Positions 7,878 through 15,807 of a stretch of DNA of 64,000 bases are shown here, in pieces (the stretch's first letter is position 1; each line of letters starts with the position of its first letter). A program made the translations under genes and the position numbers. Source of the DNA: Amycolatopsis iheyensis (GTDB lineage: Bacteria; Actinomycetota; Actinomycetes; Mycobacteriales; Pseudonocardiaceae); contig NZ_JAMXQV010000001.1 of NCBI RefSeq assembly GCF_024703995.1, positions 186,001 through 250,000 of the forward strand, in the 5' to 3' direction. Under the pieces are notes generated by a model, which saw only the letters and a program-made list of their open reading frames with translations, had not been told where the DNA came from and made no database searches.

Positions 7878-8348
7878 TCAGGCGTCCAGCTCGGCGAGGG
7901 CCAGCTTGGCCTTCTCGAGCTCGGCCTCCAGCGCCGCGACCTTCGCCGCCTGCGCCTCGCGGGCCTGGTTGATCACCTCGTCGATCGGGCCGGACAGGTC
8001 CGCGTGCAGCTCCTTGGCCGCGCGCGAGACCGCCGCCGCGGGGATCTCCAGACCCTTCGCGACCCACTTCGAGCCGTTCTTCAGCTCGGCCTGCCACTCG
8101 CCGTCGGCGGTGCCGGTGACCGTGAGGGTCAGCTCGACCGTGCGGGTCTTCTTCGCCGTCGACGCCGTCGCACCCTTCGGGCGGCCGCGCTTCGGCTTGG
8201 GGGCCTCCTCAGCAGCCGGCTCAGCCGGGCTCTCCGAAGCGGCCGGGGACGCGGACTCGGTGACGGTCTCCTCGGCGGCGGGAACCTCCGGAGTCGAAGC
8301 CGGAGCCGAGGCCGTTTCCTCGTCGTGCGTCAGGACATCCACGGTCAT
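7878..8348 (-). CDS. AT-hook-like / coiled-coil protein (DUF6319-like)
   Basis: The 156-residue protein has an Ala/Glu/Pro/Ser-rich N-terminal half, a basic AT-hook-like core (KPKRGRPKGAT, about residue 52-62), a short beta-rich segment (RTVELTLTVTGTADGEWQAE), and a C-terminal coiled coil (about 125-155). The overall pattern fits an actinobacterial family that I believe is named DUF6319; I could not verify this. The GRP core suggests minor-groove DNA contact, so a nucleoid-associated role is possible but is inference. It is a single-gene unit with hairpins on both sides. Confidence 0.7.
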   Translation of the reverse strand: MTVDVLTHDEETASAPASTPEVPAAEETVTESASPAASESPAEPAAEEAPKPKRGRPKGATASTAKKTRTVELTLTVTGTADGEWQAELKNGSKWVAKGLEIPAAAVSRAAKELHADLSGPIDEVINQAREAQAAKVAALEAELEKAKLALAELDA

Positions 8349-8440
8349 CGTCGTGTCGTCTCCTTGCCCGGGAAGGGGGTGTGGTTCGCGGCACAGCGTA
8401 GAACATGCGTTCGAGCCGCGCCACTCGGGGTGTCATGACA

Positions 8441-8472
8441 GAGCCCTCCCGGCGCGCAGCCGGAAGGGCCCT
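8441..8472 (-). terminator. Hairpin terminator downstream of acs
   Basis: GAGCCCTCCCGGC pairs with GCCGGAAGGGCCC around the loop GCGCA, forming a GC-rich stem. It is placed 19 bp after the acs stop codon on the minus strand. Confidence 0.6.
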
Positions 8473-8490
8473 GACGGAGAAGACGCTAGC

Positions 8491-10473
8491 TCACTCCTCG
8501 GACTTGCCCGACTTCAGGCCCGACGAGATCAGGTCCATCACCGACGAGTCGGCCAGCGTGGTCACGTCGCCGACCTGACGGTTCTCCGCGACGTCACGCA
8601 GCAGGCGGCGCATGATCTTGCCCGAACGCGTCTTCGGCAGCTCCGGCACGACCATGATCTGCCGCGGCTTCGCGATCGGCCCGATCTCCTTCGCGACGTG
8701 GTTGCGCAGCGCCTGGATGGCCTCTTCGCCGCCGTCCACCGCGTTGCCGCGCAGGATCACGAACGCCACGATGCCCTGGCCGGTCGTCGGATCGGTCGCG
8801 CCGACGACCGCGGCCTCGGCCACCGTCGGGTGCGACACGAGCGCCGACTCGACCTCGGTCGTCGAGATGCGGTGGCCGGACACGTTCATCACGTCGTCGA
8901 CGCGGCCCAGCAGCCAGACGTCACCGTCGTTGTCGTACTTCGCGCCGTCGCCGGCGAAGTAGAAGCCCTGGTCCTTGAAGCGCGACCAGTACGTGTCGCG
9001 GAAGCGCTCCTCGTCGCCCCAGACGCCCCGCAGCATCGACGGCCACGGCTTGTCGAGCACCAGGTACCCGCCGCCGCCCGGGCCGACCTCGTTGCCCTGG
9101 TCGTCGACGACCTTCGCGGAGATGCCCGGCAGCGCCTTCTGCGCCGAACCCGGCTTGGTCGAGGTGACGCCCGGCAGCGGCGAGATCATGATCGCGCCGG
9201 TTTCGGTCTGCCACCACGTGTCGACGATCGGCGTCTTGCCCGCGCCGATGTTCTCGCGGTACCAGATCCACGCCTCGGGGTTGATCGGCTCGCCGACCGA
9301 ACCCAGCACCCGCAGCGACGACAGGTCGTACTTCTCCGGGATTTCCGCGCCCCACTTCATGAAGGTGCGGATCAGCGTCGGCGCCGTGTAGTAGAGGGAG
9401 ACCTTGTACTTCTGGATGATCTCCCAGTGCCGGCCCTCGTGCGGGGTGTTCGGCGTGCCTTCGTAGACGACCTGCGTGACGCGGTTGGCGAGCGGGCCGT
9501 AGACGATGTAGCTGTGGCCGGTGATCCAGCCGATGTCCGCGGTGCACCAGTAGACGTCCTCGCCGGCCTTGTGGTCGAAGACGTTGTGGTGCGTGTACGC
9601 CGTCTGCGTCAGGTAGCCGCCGGAGGTGTGCAGGATGCCCTTCGGCTTCCCGGTCGTCCCGGACGTGTAGAGGATGAACAGCGGGTGCTCGCTGTCGAAG
9701 GCTTCGGGAGTGTGCTCTTCGGACTGTCCGTCGACGAGCTCGTGCCACCAGAGGTCGCGGTCGTCGGTCCACGGGACGTCGCCCTCGAGCTTGTCGCCGG
9801 TGCGCTTGACGACGATGACCTTCTCGACGGTTTCGGCGCCTTCGAGCGCTTCGTCGACGTTGGCCTTCATCGGCGCGGCCTTGCCGCGGCGGAACTGGCC
9901 GTCGGAGGTGATCACGACCTTCGCGGCGGCGTCGTCGACGCGGGCCCGCAACGCCGTCGGTGAGAAACCGCCGAAGACGACGTTGTGCAGCGCGCCGATC
10001 CGCGCGCACGCGAGCATCGCGAAGATGGCCTCGGGGACCATCTGCAGCTGGATCGCCACGACGTCGCCGGCGTTGACGCCCAGCGACGTGAGGGCGTTGG
10101 CGGCCTTGGAAACCTCGGTCTTCAGCTCGGCGTAGGTGATGTCCCGGGTGTCACCCGGCTCGCCGACCCAGTGGATCGCGACCTGGTCGCCGTGCCCGGA
10201 CTCGACGTGCCGGTCGACGCAGTTGTACGCGACGTTCAGCTTGCCGCCGACGAACCACTTCGCGAAGGGCGCATTGGTCCAGTCCAGTACCGTGGTCCAC
10301 TTCGTGTCCCACGTCAGCCGCTCCGCCTGCTTCGCCCAGAACGCTTCGCGATCGGCGTCCGCTTCGGCGTAGAGATCGGCCTTCGCATTGGCCTGAGCAG
10401 CGAAATCATCGCTGGGCGGGAAGGTGCGGCTCTCGGTGAGCAGGTTGTCCAGAGCGGGGGACTGCTCGGTCAT
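8491..10473 (-). CDS. acs: Acetyl-CoA synthetase (AMP-forming)
   Basis: This 660-residue ANL-superfamily enzyme activates acetate with ATP to acetyl-AMP and then acetyl-CoA. The P-loop-like motif YTSGTTGKPKG is at 269-279, the acetate-pocket motif VDTWWQTETGAIMI near 420, and the C-terminal PKTRSGKIMRR carries the catalytic Lys that is reversibly acetylated in this family. Length and motifs match Acs closely. The start ATG at 10473 has a strong AGGAGG. The gene is monocistronic, ending in a hairpin. In mycobacteria acs (Rv3667) lies in the same neighbourhood as the EphE/holin-like pair. Confidence 0.96.
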   Translation of the reverse strand: MTEQSPALDNLLTESRTFPPSDDFAAQANAKADLYAEADADREAFWAKQAERLTWDTKWTTVLDWTNAPFAKWFVGGKLNVAYNCVDRHVESGHGDQVAIHWVGEPGDTRDITYAELKTEVSKAANALTSLGVNAGDVVAIQLQMVPEAIFAMLACARIGALHNVVFGGFSPTALRARVDDAAAKVVITSDGQFRRGKAAPMKANVDEALEGAETVEKVIVVKRTGDKLEGDVPWTDDRDLWWHELVDGQSEEHTPEAFDSEHPLFILYTSGTTGKPKGILHTSGGYLTQTAYTHHNVFDHKAGEDVYWCTADIGWITGHSYIVYGPLANRVTQVVYEGTPNTPHEGRHWEIIQKYKVSLYYTAPTLIRTFMKWGAEIPEKYDLSSLRVLGSVGEPINPEAWIWYRENIGAGKTPIVDTWWQTETGAIMISPLPGVTSTKPGSAQKALPGISAKVVDDQGNEVGPGGGGYLVLDKPWPSMLRGVWGDEERFRDTYWSRFKDQGFYFAGDGAKYDNDGDVWLLGRVDDVMNVSGHRISTTEVESALVSHPTVAEAAVVGATDPTTGQGIVAFVILRGNAVDGGEEAIQALRNHVAKEIGPIAKPRQIMVVPELPKTRSGKIMRRLLRDVAENRQVGDVTTLADSSVMDLISSGLKSGKSEE

Positions 10474-10573
10474 GGTTGCAAGGCCTCCTGTAGTGCGCCG
10501 ACATGACGGCTAGCGGCACGCTAGCGACGTTAGTCCGCCTTGTAAAAGGTTGCACCCACGTTGCCCCGCGGTT

Positions 10574-11176
10574 TCACCGAGCCAGGCGAGCCGCGGTGAC
10601 TAAGCGTTCGTTCAGCCGGGCCTTCGCGGCCGGCCATTCCGGCGCCAGCATCGAATAGAGGACGGTGTCGCGCGACGACCCGTCCGGCCGGATCCGGTGC
10701 GCGCGCAGCACGGCTTCGCGAAGCGCGCCAAGTCGTTCGATGGCGCGTTGCGAGCGGAGGTTGCGGATGTCGGTCTCCCACGCGACCCGTTGCGCGCCAA
10801 GGGTTTCGAACGCGTGCGTGAGCAGCAGCAGCTTCGACTCGGTGTTGAGCCCGGTGCGCTGCCAGTCCGCGCCGATCCACGTGTGCCCGATCGAGAGGAT
10901 CCGGTGCGCCTCGACCACCTGGTAGTACGACGTCGTCCCGGCGACCCGGCCGGAGGTGACGTCGATCTGCGCGAAGGCGCGGCGCGCGGGGTCGGCGAGC
11001 GCGTCGGTGACCATCCGCTCGGCCGCGGGAAGATCCCCCGGCTGCCGGATGCTCAGCCACGCCCAGATGCCCGGGTCGTCGGCCGCTTCGAAGAGGCCCT
11101 TGGCGTGCTCGAGGGTCAGTGGCTCCAGGCGGACGTGCTCGCCGGACAAGGTCGGTCGGGTGCTCCAGTCGCTCAC
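10574..11176 (-). CDS. GNAT family N-acetyltransferase (RimJ/RimL type)
   Basis: The 200-residue protein has the GNAT acetyl-CoA-binding core: the beta4 segment IGHTWIGADWQRTGLNTESK and the following helix (LLLTHAFETLGAQRVAW), then SQRAIERLGALREAVLR, the RimJ/RimL-type loop. It likely acetylates an amino group of a small molecule or ribosomal-protein-like substrate. I use the GTG at 11176; a longer open frame to 11332 overlaps the divergent phosphoribosyltransferase and lacks a site. The genes are divergent with 112 bp between starts. Confidence 0.85.
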   Translation of the reverse strand: MSDWSTRPTLSGEHVRLEPLTLEHAKGLFEAADDPGIWAWLSIRQPGDLPAAERMVTDALADPARRAFAQIDVTSGRVAGTTSYYQVVEAHRILSIGHTWIGADWQRTGLNTESKLLLLTHAFETLGAQRVAWETDIRNLRSQRAIERLGALREAVLRAHRIRPDGSSRDTVLYSMLAPEWPAAKARLNERLVTAARLAR

Positions 11177-11288
11177 GGGACCACCGTAAACGCGGCTTTG
11201 GCTTTCCCGGATAGCCAATTTCCGAGCGTTTTCAGAGGCCACTTCGGCGTTGCCTATGCTCGGCTGACCACGACGAAGGGCGAGATCG

Positions 11289-11786
11289 ATGGCCGAAGAG
11301 CGGGAAGAGCTGAGCTGGGAGCTGTTCGGCACCGCGAGCCGTGAACTGGCTCACACCATCGCCGAAGACGGCTTCGCACCGGACCTCATCCTGTCCATCG
11401 CCCGCGGCGGCCTGTTCGTCGCCGGCGCGCTCGGCTACGCGCTCGACGTGAAGAACCTGCACGTGATGAACGTCGAGTTCTACACCGGCGTCGACCAGCG
11501 CCTCGACCTGCCGGTGATGCTGCCGCCGGTGCCCAACGTCGTCGACCTGACGAGCAAGAAGGTGCTGATCGCCGACGACGTCGCCGACACCGGCGCCACG
11601 CTCAAGCTGGTCCGCGACTTCTGCGTCGAGCACGTCGCCGAGGTGCGCTCGGCGGTCGTCTACGAGAAGCCGCATTCGACGGTCAAGTGCGAGTACGTCT
11701 GGCGGCACACCGACCGGTGGATCAACTTCCCGTGGTCGGTGCTGCCGCCCGTGGTTTCGCGCGCGGGCCAGGTGCTCGATGCCTGA
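11289..11786 (+). CDS. Phosphoribosyltransferase (type I PRTase fold)
   Basis: The 165-residue enzyme carries the PRPP-binding loop KVLIADDVADTGATLKL (about 91-107), with the acidic pair and small residues typical of type I PRTases, and an upstream IARGGLFVAG PPi-loop. It is close to xanthine/hypoxanthine-type PRTases of actinobacteria, but I cannot assign the base. The start ATG at 11289 has GAAGG upstream. Its 3' end overlaps the next gene by 8 bp, so the two are translationally coupled. Confidence 0.85.
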   Translation: MAEEREELSWELFGTASRELAHTIAEDGFAPDLILSIARGGLFVAGALGYALDVKNLHVMNVEFYTGVDQRLDLPVMLPPVPNVVDLTSKKVLIADDVADTGATLKLVRDFCVEHVAEVRSAVVYEKPHSTVKCEYVWRHTDRWINFPWSVLPPVVSRAGQVLDA

Positions 11787-12501
11787 TCCGCTGAAGCCCC
11801 TGCTCGACCTCGAAGGCGTCGCCGCGGCCGCGAAGTCCGCCCAGGACGCCGTGTTCAAGGTGCACCGCCTGCCCGCCAACCTCCGCGGTGGCGCGGCGAC
11901 CGCGGCCGAGGCCTCGGTCCGCGCGGCTCGCGCGTCGGCGGGAATCGAAGGCGCGAACCCGGAGCTACCCGCTGACGGCGCGGTGTCCGACCCGGCGCTG
12001 GCCGGCTCGCTGCGCGTCGCGGAGACCCTGGAATCGCTGCTCCCGACGTGGCGCCGCGCGCCGCTGCAAGCGTTGGCGCGCCTGCACGTCCTCGCCGCGG
12101 CGGACCTCGTCGACGACCTGGACGCGTTGGGCCGCCCGCATTCCGGCGGCGGCCGCCTCGAGCTGCTGGCCCAGCTGGTGACCGGTGCGACGTCGGTGCC
12201 CGGCCCGGTCCTGACCGCGGTCGTGCACGGGGAACTGCTGGCGCTCAAGCCGTTCGGCAGCGCGGACGGCGTCGTCGCCCGCGCTGCGGCCCGGCTGACG
12301 ATGATCGCGACAGGGCTGGACCCGAAGGCCTTGACCGTGCCCGAAGTCGCGTTCTTCCGCCGGGTGCCTCGCTACCTCGAAACCGCGGAAGGCTTCGCGA
12401 GCGGGTCGCCGGACGGCGTGCGCGCGTGGCTGCTCTTCTGCTGCGAAGCGTTCGAAGCGGGCGCGCGCGAAGCGAAGAGCATTTCGGACGCGGCCTCCTA
12501 A
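11779..12501 (+). CDS. Fic-like protein with degenerate active-site motif
   Basis: The 240-residue, mostly alpha-helical protein is coupled to the PRTase gene. Helices about 55-130 and the segment HGELLALKPFGSADGVVARAAARL (about 149-172) recall the Fic core, where the active motif is HPFxxGNGRxxR. Here the catalytic His and the GNGR loop are not conserved (KPF...ADGVVAR), so AMP-transfer is unlikely. The assignment rests on fold-pattern memory and is modest. Its stop overlaps the stop of the convergent nickel transporter by 4 bp. Confidence 0.55.
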   Translation: MPDPLKPLLDLEGVAAAAKSAQDAVFKVHRLPANLRGGAATAAEASVRAARASAGIEGANPELPADGAVSDPALAGSLRVAETLESLLPTWRRAPLQALARLHVLAAADLVDDLDALGRPHSGGGRLELLAQLVTGATSVPGPVLTAVVHGELLALKPFGSADGVVARAAARLTMIATGLDPKALTVPEVAFFRRVPRYLETAEGFASGSPDGVRAWLLFCCEAFEAGAREAKSISDAAS

Positions 12502-13589
12502 GAGGACAGTTTCGCCGACCACTTCTCTTCGATGCGCCCGAACCGCCACACCGCGAGCGCGACGACCCACGTCAGCACGAACAACCCGACGATCCCGAAG
12601 CCGACGTAGTCCAGGTTGACCGAAGCGATCGCGGCCAGCGGCCCCGAGGTGATGTCCAGCTTCTCGGCGAGGATCGAGACCAGCTCGATGGTCCCGATCA
12701 CCAGCGCCACCGCGACCGACAACGCGGTCACCGTGATGTTGTAGAAGATCTTGCGCACCGGCTTCGCGAACGCCCAGCCGTAGGCGAAGTTCATGAAGCA
12801 GCCGTCCACGGTGTCGAACAGGCTCATGCCGGCGGCGAAGAGGATCGGCAGCACGAGGATCGCGTACCAGGGCAGGGCGAACGTCGCGGCGCCGGCGGCG
12901 AGCACCAGCAGGCCGATCTCGGTGGCGGTGTCGAAGCCGAGGCCGAACAGCACACCGACGGGGTAGATGTGCCACGGCTTCCGCACCGCCTTCGTCGCGC
13001 CGCGCAGCAGCCGGTTCAGCACGCCGCGGTTGTCGAGCTGGTGCTCCAGGGCGGCTTCGTCGAACTCGCCGTGGCGCATCCTCCGGAAGACCCGCAGGAT
13101 GCCGATGAGCACCACGAGGTTCAGGATCGCGATGACGTAGAGGAAAACGCCGGACACCGACGTCCCGATGAGACCGGTCGCGGTGTGCAGTGCCGAGGAG
13201 TCGTCCTCGACCTGCCCGGCGAGTGCGCGGACCCCGAGCGAGAGCAGCAGGCACAACGCGAAGACGATCGTCGAGTGCCCGAGGGAGAACCAGAAGCCGA
13301 CCGACAGCGGCCGCTGGCCGTCGGCCATCAGCTTGCGGGTCGTGTTGTCGATGGCGGCGATGTGGTCGGCGTCGAACGCGTGCCGCATGCCGAGCGTGAA
13401 CGCCGTGACGCCGAGGCCGATCCCGAAGACGCCGGACGTGCCGAGCGCGTAGTGCTGGGGTGCGACGAAAGCCGCCAGCACCACCCAGCCCACGACGTTG
13501 AGCAGCAGGATGACCGCGGCCATCCCGCCGACGGACACCCACTCGCGGCGCGACAGCCCGCGCCGCGAGTCCTCGATCGTGCTCGCCAT
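12498..13589 (-). CDS. Nickel/cobalt permease, NicT/HoxN family
   Basis: This 363-residue membrane protein has eight or so hydrophobic segments. The family signature in TM2, RHAFDADHIAAIDNTTRK (about 67-84), contains the metal-selective His and Asp residues, and a second signature LGFDTATE is near 210. These permeases take up Ni2+ and/or Co2+ for urease, hydrogenase, Ni-SOD or cobalamin. I use the ATG at 13589 with AGGTGG upstream; a longer frame to 13733 has no site. A 16-bp palindrome lies 10 bp before the start. Confidence 0.9.
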   Translation of the reverse strand: MASTIEDSRRGLSRREWVSVGGMAAVILLLNVVGWVVLAAFVAPQHYALGTSGVFGIGLGVTAFTLGMRHAFDADHIAAIDNTTRKLMADGQRPLSVGFWFSLGHSTIVFALCLLLSLGVRALAGQVEDDSSALHTATGLIGTSVSGVFLYVIAILNLVVLIGILRVFRRMRHGEFDEAALEHQLDNRGVLNRLLRGATKAVRKPWHIYPVGVLFGLGFDTATEIGLLVLAAGAATFALPWYAILVLPILFAAGMSLFDTVDGCFMNFAYGWAFAKPVRKIFYNITVTALSVAVALVIGTIELVSILAEKLDITSGPLAAIASVNLDYVGFGIVGLFVLTWVVALAVWRFGRIEEKWSAKLSS

Positions 13590-13598
13590 CGCCACCTG

Positions 13599-13614
13599 CC
13601 TCTCATCTGAGAGG
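13599..13614. promoter_or_regulatory. Palindrome upstream of the nickel/cobalt permease
   Basis: CCTCTCA-TC-TGAGAGG is a perfect 7-bp inverted repeat ending 10 bp upstream of the permease start. It could be an operator or a small mRNA hairpin next to the ribosome-binding site. It does not match the Nur box that I know from Streptomyces. Confidence 0.35.
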
Positions 13615-13641
13615 TTAGACAGGTGAGCAGGTGAAGAGCAA

Positions 13642-14568
13642 TCAGCTTGCGCGCACCCGCACCATGTCGAGCGCCTTGCGAACGTGCCCACCGGACGTGT
13701 GCAGCGCCTTCGCCGCGCTCTTGACGTCGACACCCGCGAGCAGGTGCACCAGCGCCGTCTTGAGGTCGCCCCCGGCCTCGGTGAGCGCGTCCGAGCAGTC
13801 CGCCATCGTCATGCCGGTGGCTTCCTGCAGGATCCGGATGGTCCGGCCGCGCAGCTTCGCGTTCGTCGCCCGCATGCTGACCATCAGGTTGGAGTAGGTC
13901 CGGCCCAGCTTGATCATCGTCGCCGTGGAGAACGACGTGAGGATCATCTTCTGCGCCGTGCCCGCCTTCATCCGGGTCGACCCGGCGATCGCCTCCGGCC
14001 CGGTGTCGACCGCGATGAGCACGTCGACACCCGGCGGCTTGGGGGCGTTCGCGTTACCCGACACCAGGCCCGTGTGGGCGCCCTGGCGCTGGGCCGCGAG
14101 CAGCGCGCCCAAGACGTACGGCGTCCTGCCCGACGCCGTCAGCCCCAGCACGAAGTCACCCGGCTGGACCATGGCCGCCATCTCGGCGGCGCCGGCCCCG
14201 TCGTCGTCCTCCGCGTTTTCGACGGCCTGGCGCAGCGCGCGCTCGCCGCCGGCGTGATGCGCGATGAACCAGTCCGACGGCACGTTGAACGTCGGCACCA
14301 GCTCGGCCGCGTCCAGCGTCGCCAGGCGGCCGGACGTCCCCGCGCCGACGTAGTGCACCCGGCCGCCCGCCCGCAGGGCGTCGACCGCGTAGTCCACCGC
14401 GCGTGCCACCTGTGGCAGCACCTCGGCCACGGCGCCGGCGACCGTGCGGTCCTCGGCGTTGATCGCGCCCAGGATCCCCGCGGTGGACATCAGGTCGATG
14501 TCCGTGGTGCGGGGGTTGCGGGTCTCGGTCGGCGAATCGACGTGCACCGCCTGCGTGGGGACGGTCAT
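13642..14568 (-). CDS. murQ: N-acetylmuramic acid 6-phosphate etherase
   Basis: This SIS-domain lyase removes D-lactate from MurNAc-6-P to give GlcNAc-6-P. The substrate-binding motif VHYVGAGTSGRLATLDAAEL is near residue 71, GLTASGRTPYV near 142, the catalytic segment STRMKAGTAQKM near 196, and the C-terminal helical domain matches E. coli MurQ throughout. I use the ATG at 14568: GAGG lies 6 nt upstream and the N-terminus then matches family length. An ATG at 14595 overlaps the regulator stop (ATGA) and would add nine residues. It is coupled to the upstream RpiR gene. Its neighbours (NamZ, NagZ, beta-lactamase-fold hydrolase) make a MurNAc recycling cluster. Confidence 0.93.
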   Translation of the reverse strand: MTVPTQAVHVDSPTETRNPRTTDIDLMSTAGILGAINAEDRTVAGAVAEVLPQVARAVDYAVDALRAGGRVHYVGAGTSGRLATLDAAELVPTFNVPSDWFIAHHAGGERALRQAVENAEDDDGAGAAEMAAMVQPGDFVLGLTASGRTPYVLGALLAAQRQGAHTGLVSGNANAPKPPGVDVLIAVDTGPEAIAGSTRMKAGTAQKMILTSFSTATMIKLGRTYSNLMVSMRATNAKLRGRTIRILQEATGMTMADCSDALTEAGGDLKTALVHLLAGVDVKSAAKALHTSGGHVRKALDMVRVRAS

Positions 14569-14591
14569 CATGCGCCTCACATTTTCTCCGG

Positions 14592-15596
14592 TCATTGCTT
14601 GCCGGTTTCCCGCGGACGGCGACGACCGTCCGGCCTGACCCCCAAGCGGTGCGAGCCGACCGCGTCCCTGGTGGCGTCCAGAGCGCTGACCGACGCGTCC
14701 ATGTGCCGCTGCGCGACGCCGATGAACAGGCAGTCGATGACGGTGAGCTGGGCGATGCGGCTCGCCGTCGCTCCCGAACGGAACGTGGTTTCCCGGGCGG
14801 CCGTGGTCAAAACGTAGTCGGCGACCTCGGTGATCGGGGAACGCGGGAAGTTCGTCACGGCGATGGTGACGGCGCCGTGCTCCCGGGCGACCCGCAGCGC
14901 CTCGACGGTGTCGGTGGTCGCGCCGGTGTGCGAGACGCCGATGGCGACGTCACCGGGGCTCAGCACCGCGGCCGAGGTCAGCATGATGTGCGTGTCCGAC
15001 CACGAGAAGCACACGCGGCCGATGCGGTGCAGCTTCTGCTGCAGGTCCGCGGCGACGAAGGCGCTGGCGCCCACGCCGTAGACGTCCGCGCGGCCGGCGC
15101 TCGCGACGACCTCGATCACGCGCTCCAGCGTGGCGACGTCGAGCTGGTCGGCGGTCTCCTCGACCGCACGCGCGTCGGCGAAGCTGACCTTGCCGATGAC
15201 GGCGGCCAGGTCGTCCTCCGGGCCGATCTCGCCGCCGAGGTTGCGCGTGGTGCGGGCCTCGGTGCGCGCGGTGTCCGCGGCCAGCGCGATGCGCAGCTGC
15301 GGGTAGCCGCCGACGCCGACGGCCTTGCAGAAGCGCGTCACCGTCGTCTCGCTCGTGTTCGCGGCCAGGGCGACTTCGGTGATGCTGCGTCTGGCCACCG
15401 AGGCCGGATCGTCGAGCACCACCTTCGCCACGCGCTGCTCGGCGCGGGCCAGGCCGGGGAGCAGGGACCGGATCCGGACCAGCGGGCTGGCGTCCGCGTC
15501 CCGCACGGTCGACTGGACCGCGACGGCTTCGGACGGTGCCGCGCTGATTACGGATTCGGTATCACTCACCGTCGGAAAGTTACTAACCGTTGGCAT
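14592..15596 (-). CDS. RpiR family transcriptional regulator (MurR-like)
   Basis: The protein has about 334 residues. An N-terminal RpiR helix-turn-helix (about 50-115; SITEVALAANTSETTVTRFCKAVG) is followed by a SIS sugar-phosphate-binding domain (about 155-290; VYGVGASAFVAADLQQK and GVSHTGATTDTVEAL). In E. coli, MurR with MurNAc-6-P controls murQP, and the direct coupling to murQ here supports the same ligand. The start is uncertain: the ATG at 15596 gives family length, but a GTG at about 15569 is also possible, and neither has a clear site. The sequence GGAAAGTTACTAACC around 15574-15588 is partly palindromic and could be an autoregulatory site. Confidence 0.85.
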   Translation of the reverse strand: MPTVSNFPTVSDTESVISAAPSEAVAVQSTVRDADASPLVRIRSLLPGLARAEQRVAKVVLDDPASVARRSITEVALAANTSETTVTRFCKAVGVGGYPQLRIALAADTARTEARTTRNLGGEIGPEDDLAAVIGKVSFADARAVEETADQLDVATLERVIEVVASAGRADVYGVGASAFVAADLQQKLHRIGRVCFSWSDTHIMLTSAAVLSPGDVAIGVSHTGATTDTVEALRVAREHGAVTIAVTNFPRSPITEVADYVLTTAARETTFRSGATASRIAQLTVIDCLFIGVAQRHMDASVSALDATRDAVGSHRLGVRPDGRRRPRETGKQ

Positions 15597-15807
15597 CTGC
15601 GACAAGGCTACCCACACCCTTCGGTCGGATCGCAACCCGTCCGTGTCTGCGGATCTGGATTTGCGATTAATCACTGACCAGAAAGTCGCCAACCAGGTCG
15701 GTATTGTTAACGAGGTCAAGCTAACGACTTGGCAACTTAGTGTCGCGACGCAAACGGCAAGCAGACGGTTAAATCCCGGTGTAGTTCGACGGTGAGCGAC
15801 ACCGCCG

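Noticed and set aside
7870..9963. Very long plus-strand open frame opposite acs
   Set aside because: It is the antisense shadow of acs and its neighbour; residues are Arg/Asp/Val-biased and match no family.
12048..13610. Long plus-strand frame over the NicT gene
   Set aside because: Antisense to a clear nickel permease; composition is that of a GC-rich shadow frame.
15574..15588. Firm MurR operator
   Set aside because: Only a partial palindrome (10 of 15 positions symmetric); mentioned with the regulator but not called as a site.
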